Both the position numbers and the translations under genes were made by a program. Below are positions 53,719-59,823 of a DNA stretch of 59,823 nt, one piece after another (the first letter of the stretch is position 1; the number at the start of each line of letters is the position of its first letter). The stretch lies in assembly GCA_903896545.1 (NCBI GenBank), contig CAITYF010000191.1:1-59823 (forward strand), given 5' to 3'. This DNA is from an uncultured Myxococcales bacterium. GTDB taxonomy: Bacteria; Myxococcota_A; UBA9042. The notes below the pieces were generated by a model. The model saw only the letters and a list, made by a program, of their open reading frames with translations. It had not been told where the DNA came from and made no database searches.

Positions 53719-56070
53719 ATGAAGATGCTTCACGTTGTATTCGCTTGTGCCCTTTTGCCATTGGCGGCTTGTGGTTCGTCGGAATGTGGCAGCAACGCGT
53801 CCTGTACCGTTCTCGATGACTCCGTCGACGACGCTGACGCCACGGTCGACGTTGCGCTCGACACAGGACCGGAACTGCCGCCGTATCAGCCCGACTTGCC
53901 CGCGATCGTCGCGCTGTCGGATCCGGCGACCGCCGTCGATCCACGCATCGGCACCGATGGCAGCGGCAACGTCTTCTTTGGCGTCACCTTGCCACACGGC
54001 ATGATCAAGCTCGGCCCGGACTCCGACAACGGCACGCAGGACATCAAGGGCTACCAGTGGAACGCCCAGAAGATTCAGGCGTTTTCGCACACGCACTTGG
54101 ACGGTCCCGGCGGCAGCGCGTACGGCTACAGCCAGATCGCGCTTTTGCCCACGACGGGCACGCGCACCGTGAAGGAAGAGGACTACGCGGTCGCTTACAA
54201 CCGCGACACGCAGATCGCCACGCCCGGTCGTTACGCCGTGGACTTGAACACCGGCATTCACGTCGAACTCGCCGCGACGCGCCACTGCGGCGTGCACACC
54301 TACAGCTTCCCCGCAGGCACGGCGCGTGTCCTCGTCGATTTTGGCCACACGCGCGGCAAGAGCTTGGGCGGTCACGTCGCCGTGCAAAACGAAGTCGTTA
54401 CGGGTCGCGGCGACTACAACGTCCATCCAGCGATAAGCGGCATTTTGGTCGACAAGAAGCCGACGGTTGGGCTGACTTCCGTTTACGCACACGTCGTCTT
54501 CGACAAGCCGCCGCTCGCGACCGGCGTCTGGCAGGACCGCAAAGAGCTGACCGGCACGGTCGCCGATGGTGCCGACGCGGGCGCGTGGCTCGAATGGCCA
54601 AGCGACAAGCCGCAGACGATTACGGCGCGCGTGTGCTTGTCCTTTATTTCCGGTGAACAGGCGCAGAAGAATCAGGGTGAACTGGTGCCCAAGGTCGAGG
54701 TCGCAAAGCTGCAAGGTCAGGCGAACACCGAGTGGAACGCGCTGCTCAGCCGCATCCAAGTGGAAACGACCGACCTCAAGGAGCGCACGCGGTTCTACAC
54801 GGCGCTCTACCACAGCCTGCTGCAGCCCGCGGACTACACGGAAGACGGGCAATTCTGGAACGGCAGCAAGGAAGTTGCGGCTGTGCAATCGACGGGAGGC
54901 AAGCACTTCTACACCGACGACTGGTGCGTTTGGGACACGACGCGCACGGTGCACCCGCTGCTGACGCTGATTCAGCCCGAAGTGGTCGGCGACATGCTGC
55001 AGTCGCTGCTCTGGATGACGGGACCGGAAGGCTACCTGCCCAAGTGTCCGTGGCAAGCGACCGGCGATTCGCGCGTCATGACGGGCAACTTCACGTTCTG
55101 CTTGATGGCGGACGCGGCGGTCAAAGGCCTGAAGGATTTTGATACCGCCTTGGCGATGAAGACGATGGAGCACGGGGCGATGACGGAGTCCGACAATCCG
55201 TATCAGGACGGCGTCTGCGGCTACTTCAACCAGGGCTCGCCGCCGTTCTACGTGCAAAATGGCTGGGTGCCAGAAGAGTGCGACCTGACGCAGGGCGCGT
55301 CGATGACGCTGGAGCACAGCTATTCCGACTGGTGCCTGGGCCAATACGCGCACGCGCTGGGCAACGAGGACCTCGCCAAGCAAATGGCGCCACGCGCCGC
55401 GAACTGGAAGAACACGTGGGGCCCGCACAATTATCCGCAGCTGCGCGCTGAAGATGGGTCGTGGCTGGAGCCGTTTGACCCGAACGGCACGGTCGGTTTT
55501 ACCGAAGCGACGGCGTGGATCTACGAGTGGCTGGTGCCGCAGGATCGCTGTGGGCTCATCGCGCAGATCGGCGGGAAGGCGGCGACGCAGGCGCGCTTGG
55601 ACGCGTTCTTTGACGGCGGCTTCTTTGACATGGGCAATGAACCGGATTTTCACGCGCCGTGGCTGTATGTCGACATCGGTCGCCCGGATCTGGCGAGTGA
55701 TCGCGTGCACGCGTTGCTCGCGAAACACTTCAACGTCACGCCGGGTGGGCTGCCCGGCAACGACGACGCCGGCGCGATGTCCGGCTGGCTGGTCTTTGCC
55801 GCGCTGGGTCTCTACCCGGTTGCGCCTGGCGATGGCTACTACACGCTGACAGCGCCGCTTGTCGCCCGCGCCGAGATCCACGTCGGCAGCAAGATCGTGC
55901 GCGTCGAAGCACCTGGTGCGCCAGACAAGAAGCACATCGCCAGCGCGAAGTGGAATGGTCAGCCGCTGACGGAGCCGCGTCTTTCGCACAGCCAACTTGT
56001 CCAGGGTGGTTTTCTGGAGTTGACGCTGACGGCAGGCGACTCCACTTGGGGTGCCAACAGTTGTCCTTGA
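53719..56070 (+). CDS. GH92-family alpha-mannosidase lipoprotein
   Basis: 783 residues. The lipobox is LAAC, followed by an acidic linker (DDSVDDADATVDVALDTG). GH92 blocks appear in order: VDPRIGTDGSGNVFFGVTLP and HGMIKLGPD, KIQAFSHTHLDGPG, CVWDTTRTVHPLLTL, NDDAGAMSGWLVFAALGLYP and the late beta-domain. GH92 enzymes are Ca-dependent exo-alpha-mannosidases. Surface or periplasmic placement implies use of exogenous mannans or N-glycans. Its start is 83 bases from the divergent ferredoxin gene. No sugar transporter lies alongside. Confidence 0.93.
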   Translation: MKMLHVVFACALLPLAACGSSECGSNASCTVLDDSVDDADATVDVALDTGPELPPYQPDLPAIVALSDPATAVDPRIGTDGSGNVFFGVTLPHGMIKLGPDSDNGTQDIKGYQWNAQKIQAFSHTHLDGPGGSAYGYSQIALLPTTGTRTVKEEDYAVAYNRDTQIATPGRYAVDLNTGIHVELAATRHCGVHTYSFPAGTARVLVDFGHTRGKSLGGHVAVQNEVVTGRGDYNVHPAISGILVDKKPTVGLTSVYAHVVFDKPPLATGVWQDRKELTGTVADGADAGAWLEWPSDKPQTITARVCLSFISGEQAQKNQGELVPKVEVAKLQGQANTEWNALLSRIQVETTDLKERTRFYTALYHSLLQPADYTEDGQFWNGSKEVAAVQSTGGKHFYTDDWCVWDTTRTVHPLLTLIQPEVVGDMLQSLLWMTGPEGYLPKCPWQATGDSRVMTGNFTFCLMADAAVKGLKDFDTALAMKTMEHGAMTESDNPYQDGVCGYFNQGSPPFYVQNGWVPEECDLTQGASMTLEHSYSDWCLGQYAHALGNEDLAKQMAPRAANWKNTWGPHNYPQLRAEDGSWLEPFDPNGTVGFTEATAWIYEWLVPQDRCGLIAQIGGKAATQARLDAFFDGGFFDMGNEPDFHAPWLYVDIGRPDLASDRVHALLAKHFNVTPGGLPGNDDAGAMSGWLVFAALGLYPVAPGDGYYTLTAPLVARAEIHVGSKIVRVEAPGAPDKKHIASAKWNGQPLTEPRLSHSQLVQGGFLELTLTAGDSTWGANSCP

Positions 56071-56090
56071 CCGCACACGGAGGTTTGACC

Positions 56091-56696
56091 ATGGATTTTG
56101 CCTATGCCCCGCCGCGGTCCTCGCACGTTCGGGCCTTTCCCAACGGCGTGTACACCGTTCGGCGACCGTGGATTTCCTTCTTCAACCGCACTTTTCGCGT
56201 TCTGGACGCGCAAGGGCAGCTCGTCGCGTTCGTGCGCCACCCGCTGATGCGCGTGCGCGAGCAGTTCCAGATCTTTGCCGACGAGGCGATGCAACAGCCG
56301 ATCGCGACCATCCAGTCGCGCCAGATGATCGCCATCAACTTCACCTACGACGTGACCGACGCGCAGACTGGCTCGTGGATCGGCACGCTGCGCTCGCGCG
56401 GCTTGAAGTCGATGATTCGCGACACGTGGGACTTGATCGACAGTCACGAGCAGCCGCATGGTCTGCTGGAAGAAGTGGGGCTCTCCTGGTTGCGGCGGAT
56501 TTTCCCGATTCTGCTGGGTCATTGGCGCGTGCTGGTGGGGCAGTCGGAGGTCGCCACGGTCGATCAGATCTTTCGGTTCTTTGTGAAAGAATATCGCCTG
56601 ACGGTGGCGGCTGACGGCAAGAATGTCGATACTCGCTTTCTGCTCGCCTGCGCGCTTTTGGCGCTCATGCGCGAGAATCACCGCGAACAGCAGTAG
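56091..56696 (+). CDS. LURP-one/phospholipid-scramblase-like protein
   Basis: 201 residues from ATG 56091 with GGAGG six bases upstream. The frame also runs 5' into the GH92 gene. FRVLDAQGQLVAFVRHPLMR, EQFQIFADEAMQQPIATIQSRQM and TQAQTG-like turns give the repeated strand pattern of the tubby/LURP-one/scramblase fold. A hydrophobic stretch ends the protein (LLACALLALM). No signal peptide. In bacteria such proteins are uncharacterised; membrane or lipid association is a guess. It follows the GH92 gene by 20 bases and may be co-transcribed. Confidence 0.6.
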   Translation: MDFAYAPPRSSHVRAFPNGVYTVRRPWISFFNRTFRVLDAQGQLVAFVRHPLMRVREQFQIFADEAMQQPIATIQSRQMIAINFTYDVTDAQTGSWIGTLRSRGLKSMIRDTWDLIDSHEQPHGLLEEVGLSWLRRIFPILLGHWRVLVGQSEVATVDQIFRFFVKEYRLTVAADGKNVDTRFLLACALLALMRENHREQQ

Positions 56697-56737
56697 CACC
56701 ACCTCAGGTGCAACGCGCGGTTGAGGATAGGAGACTT

Positions 56738-59700
56738 GTGAGATCCCGCAATCGTTCGCCTTTTTTTATCGCTTGGCTGTGCGTCTTCGCGTGCGCGAGT
56801 TGCGGAACGCCGACGGCAGCTACGCCGGATGACGATGTCTTTGCTGGCGACTTGGGCTTTGTCACGAAGCTGGACGCCAAGACCAAGGATGTGCCCGCAG
56901 CGGATGTCATGACGGATGCGCCGGTCGCTGGCGATGTAGCCAAGGACGTCGCGCCCGATGCCAAGGACGCCGCCGCCGACGAAACGGGATCTGACGTGGA
57001 CGTCGCCGCCGAAGTGGCGCTCGTCGACGCGACGGAGGATGCAAACGACGACACGGAAGCCGATGAAAGTGCGGCGAGCGACGTGGAAACCGATGATACG
57101 TTCGACGTCGCAGAAGATGGGACGACGGTTGTGGACGATGGTCCGCCCGCGCTCTGTCGCCCGTGTTTGACGGACGCGGCGTGCGGCGCGCTCAACCCGA
57201 CCTCGGTCTGCGTGAACTACGGCCAAAACGGCAGCTACTGCGGCAGCGGCTGCGTGAAAGACTTGGACTGCCCGACGGGCTACGTCTGCGCCGACGCGGA
57301 AGGCACATCCGGACCCGCAGCGAGCAAGCAGTGCTTGAAGAAGAACGGCGAGTGCACGTGCTCGACGCAATCGATCGCCGACGCAGCGTTCACGACGTGC
57401 ACAAGCAGCAACCCGATCGGCAGCTGTTCGGGCAAGCGCACGTGCCTTGCGACGGGTCTCGCGGCCTGCGACGCGCCCACGCCGAAGGACGAGGTCTGCA
57501 ACGGCGTCGATGACAACTGCGACGGCGTGACGGACGGCAAGGACACGCTCGGTTGCACGCTTTTCTACGACGACAAGGACGGCGACGGCATTGGCTTTGG
57601 CAATCCGACGTGCTTGTGCAGCAACGCCGGGACGAGTCTTGCGGTGGGCAACACGGACTGCGACGACAACAACTTCGCGGTCTACCCGGGCGCTGTGGAA
57701 ATCTGCAACGACGCGGACGACAACTGCGACGGCAAGACCGACGAAGGCTGCGACGCGGACGGCGACGGCTGGTGCAACACGAGCGCGACGATTGACGGCG
57801 CGCCCAAGGTCTGCAGCAAAGGCGCGGGCGACTGTAACGACAAGAGCGCGGCGGTTCACCCCGGCGCGGCGGAGATCTGCGGCAACAGCGTGGACGACAA
57901 CTGCGACGGCGAGACCGACGTGGGCGGCGGCGGACCGGGCTGTACGGCGTTCTACGTGGACGGCGATGGCGACGGCTTTGGCGCGGGCGTTAGCCAGTGC
58001 AGCTGCACCGCGACGGGGAACTACACGGTCACCGCGGCAGGCGACTGCAACGACGCGGACGCGGACGTGAACCCCAAGGCCAAAGAAGTCTGCAGCAACG
58101 GCAAGGACGACGACTGCAACGGCAAGAAGGACGAAGGTGCGGGAATCGGCTGCACGCCCTGGTACACGGACGCGGACAAGGACGGCTTTGGAATCGGCGC
58201 TGCGACGTGCCTCTGCGTGGCGGACGCGACCCACACGGCGAACAAGAACGGCGACTGCAACGACAACGCCGCGAGCATCAGTCCGGGCGCAACCGAAACC
58301 TGCAACAACAAGGACGACGACTGCAACGGTGTGACGGACGACGGCCCGCCGGTCGACTGCGTGATGTTCTACGCCGACGGCGACAAGGACACGTACGGCG
58401 GCGGCCCGGGCGTGTGCTTGTGCGCTGCAGACGCGGCGCATCCGGTGTCCATCGGCGGCGATTGCAACGACGCGTCGAGCGCAATCCACCCCGGCGTCAC
58501 GGAAACCTGCAACGGCTACGACGACAACTGCAACAGCCAAACGGACGAGCTGGGCGCCAAGGGCTGCAGCAACTTCCACGTCGACGCGGACGGCGACACC
58601 TACGGCGGCAGTGACGTGAAGTGCGCGTGTTCCGCCGATCCGGTCTACAACACGTTGGACGCGTCCGACTGCGACGACACGAGCGCGGCGGTGAACCCGA
58701 ACGCAGCGGAAATCTGCGACGGCCTGGACAACAACTGCGATGGCACCACCGACCCGCCGGGCTTGAGCACGTGCGTTGTGTACTTCCTGGACAGCGACGT
58801 GGACGGCTACGGGACTTCACAAGCGCAGGTCAAGTGCCTGTGCGGGCCTTCAGGCTTGTGGTCCACGACGACGCCGGGCGACTGCAACGACACGGACAAG
58901 GCGATTCACCCCGGCGCAACCGAAGTGTGCAACAACAAGGACGACAACTGCGACGGGACAGTCGACAACGGCGCGGGCACCATCTACTACGCGGACGGCG
59001 ACGGCGACACGTACGGGAATCCAGCCGTGTCCTTGCAGTCGTGCACGCCGCTGCCGACGCTCGTGACCAACAAGTTGGACTGCGACGACGGCAACGCGGC
59101 CGTGCACCCGGGCGTGCTGGAAATCTGTGACGGCAAGGACAACGACTGCAACGGCCAAACGGACGACGGCCTGTGCGACGACGGCAACGGCTGCACCGTC
59201 GACGTGTGCTCACCGGGCAGCGGCTGCACGCACACACCGACCAACGGCGCGTGCACTGACGGCAGCGCGTGCACCACCGGCGACACCTGCGCGACGGGCA
59301 CCTGCAAGGGCACGACGATCAACTGCGATGACGGCAACGCCTGCACCAACGACGCATGCGCGCCCGCCAGCGGCTGCACGCACGTGAACAACACCACCGC
59401 GTGCAACGACGGCAACGCGTGTACGAGCGACGCGTGTTCGGGCGGCACGTGCACAGGCACCGCGATCAGCTGCGACGACGGCGACGCGTGCACCACGGAC
59501 GCATGCGTCCCCGCCAGCGGCTGCACGCACACGCAGACGTGCACCGGCTTGCCGTTTGCCGACGCGGGCAACACGTACGCCGAAGGCTTGACCACCGCCG
59601 GCACCTTGAAAGCCTGGGGCAACGCTGCGACGCCGCCGACCGGCACGTACGCACAGGTCTCGGCGGGCTATTACTTCGCCTGCGTCGTCACGAGCGGTGG

Positions 59701-59823
59701 GAGCATGAACTGCTGGGGCGCCAACAAACCCACCGCGCTGACGAACAAGACCATCACGGGCGTCAAGCAAGTGTCCGTCGGAAACCCGCACGCGTGCATC
59801 ATCAAGACCGACGGCACGCTGCA
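56738..59823 (+). CDS. Giant MopE-type Cys/Asp-repeat lipoprotein entering RCC1-like region (3' partial)
   Basis: From GTG 56738 (AGGAGA upstream) 1028 codons are open to the window edge. The lipobox is ACASC. An acidic Ala/Asp linker of about 90 residues and a Cys-rich segment (CRPCLTDAACG, CVKDLDCPTGYVC) follow. Then come nine MopE-type repeats (CNGVDDNCDGVTD, GDCNDxxAAVHPGA) and three copies of a short CDDGNxCTxDxCxPxSGCTH repeat at about 59150-59550. The last residues (AGYYFACVVTSGGSMNCWGAN, GNPHACIIKTDGTL) are RCC1-like propeller blades, so a propeller continues beyond the window. Outer-membrane or surface lipoprotein, role unknown. No terminal stop seen. Confidence 0.85.
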   Translation, partial: MRSRNRSPFFIAWLCVFACASCGTPTAATPDDDVFAGDLGFVTKLDAKTKDVPAADVMTDAPVAGDVAKDVAPDAKDAAADETGSDVDVAAEVALVDATEDANDDTEADESAASDVETDDTFDVAEDGTTVVDDGPPALCRPCLTDAACGALNPTSVCVNYGQNGSYCGSGCVKDLDCPTGYVCADAEGTSGPAASKQCLKKNGECTCSTQSIADAAFTTCTSSNPIGSCSGKRTCLATGLAACDAPTPKDEVCNGVDDNCDGVTDGKDTLGCTLFYDDKDGDGIGFGNPTCLCSNAGTSLAVGNTDCDDNNFAVYPGAVEICNDADDNCDGKTDEGCDADGDGWCNTSATIDGAPKVCSKGAGDCNDKSAAVHPGAAEICGNSVDDNCDGETDVGGGGPGCTAFYVDGDGDGFGAGVSQCSCTATGNYTVTAAGDCNDADADVNPKAKEVCSNGKDDDCNGKKDEGAGIGCTPWYTDADKDGFGIGAATCLCVADATHTANKNGDCNDNAASISPGATETCNNKDDDCNGVTDDGPPVDCVMFYADGDKDTYGGGPGVCLCAADAAHPVSIGGDCNDASSAIHPGVTETCNGYDDNCNSQTDELGAKGCSNFHVDADGDTYGGSDVKCACSADPVYNTLDASDCDDTSAAVNPNAAEICDGLDNNCDGTTDPPGLSTCVVYFLDSDVDGYGTSQAQVKCLCGPSGLWSTTTPGDCNDTDKAIHPGATEVCNNKDDNCDGTVDNGAGTIYYADGDGDTYGNPAVSLQSCTPLPTLVTNKLDCDDGNAAVHPGVLEICDGKDNDCNGQTDDGLCDDGNGCTVDVCSPGSGCTHTPTNGACTDGSACTTGDTCATGTCKGTTINCDDGNACTNDACAPASGCTHVNNTTACNDGNACTSDACSGGTCTGTAISCDDGDACTTDACVPASGCTHTQTCTGLPFADAGNTYAEGLTTAGTLKAWGNAATPPTGTYAQVSAGYYFACVVTSGGSMNCWGANKPTALTNKTITGVKQVSVGNPHACIIKTDGTL

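Noticed and set aside
53680..56076. Minus-strand 798-residue open frame
   Set aside because: Antisense to the clear GH92 gene.
56678..58579. Minus-strand 633-residue open frame
   Set aside because: Antisense to the second repeat lipoprotein; its Val/Ala/Arg repeats mirror the Asp/Cys repeats of the true strand.

Overview
The window is GC-rich DNA from a free-living Gram-negative bacterium, most likely in Myxococcota or a related former-deltaproteobacterial lineage. The support is two giant secreted proteins of MopE-type Cys/Asp repeats at the two ends, a DUF2330 protein with a MYXO-CTERM-like tail, many lipoproteins with acidic or Pro/Ala-rich linkers, an OmpA protein with thrombospondin type-3 repeats, and a LexA-like operator close to the Myxococcus-type consensus. 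Genes are tightly packed, often with ATGA or GTGA overlaps. GTG and TTG starts are frequent. The host assignment is inference; no marker gene fixes it.

Layout. 1-6.7 kb: the 3' part of a giant repeat protein and its terminator. 6.75-6.95 kb: tRNA-Pro(TGG) beside a duplicated tRNA 3' end. 7.0-12.5 kb (minus): the imuA-imuB-dnaE2 mutasome cassette behind a promoter whose spacer is a perfect LexA-like palindrome. 12.53-12.71 kb: a MITE-like palindromic element with a diverged relative at 53.3 kb in opposite orientation. 12.7-14.3 kb: a divergent SDR and beta-carbonic anhydrase. 14.4-21.9 kb: a five-gene heavy-metal RND efflux operon ending in its own two-component system, preceded by a 20-bp perfect palindrome. 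21.9-30.9 kb: a DUF3516-type helicase, an outer-membrane barrel and a very large metzincin-type lipoprotein.

31-43.4 kb: a hotdog thioesterase, the DUF2330 protein, an EamA transporter, a HEAT-repeat protein, an unpaired CoA-transferase B subunit, ManC, a FetAB-type exporter, phosphomannomutase and gatCAB. 43.5-51.4 kb: a short membrane protein followed by a long minus-strand block with a c-type cytochrome lipoprotein, folE, a beta-propeller-like protein, a GspE/PilB N-domain-like protein, panD, a secreted protein, two lipoproteins and an orphan UbiA-family prenyltransferase. 51.6-59.8 kb: a DUF4398/OmpA envelope pair, a 2[4Fe-4S] ferredoxin, a GH92 alpha-mannosidase lipoprotein, a LURP-one/scramblase-like protein, and the 5' part of a second giant repeat lipoprotein that enters an RCC1-like region at the window edge.

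Most striking points: beta-sandwich domains spliced into the same position of the Cys/Asp repeat at least twice (probably three times) in the first giant protein; the LexA-embedded, apparently leaderless mutasome promoter; the tRNA-Pro 3'-end duplication in which the detached copy, not the intact gene, carries the CCA; and the dispersed palindromic repeat family. I found no CRISPR array, prophage, IS transposase or rRNA gene.
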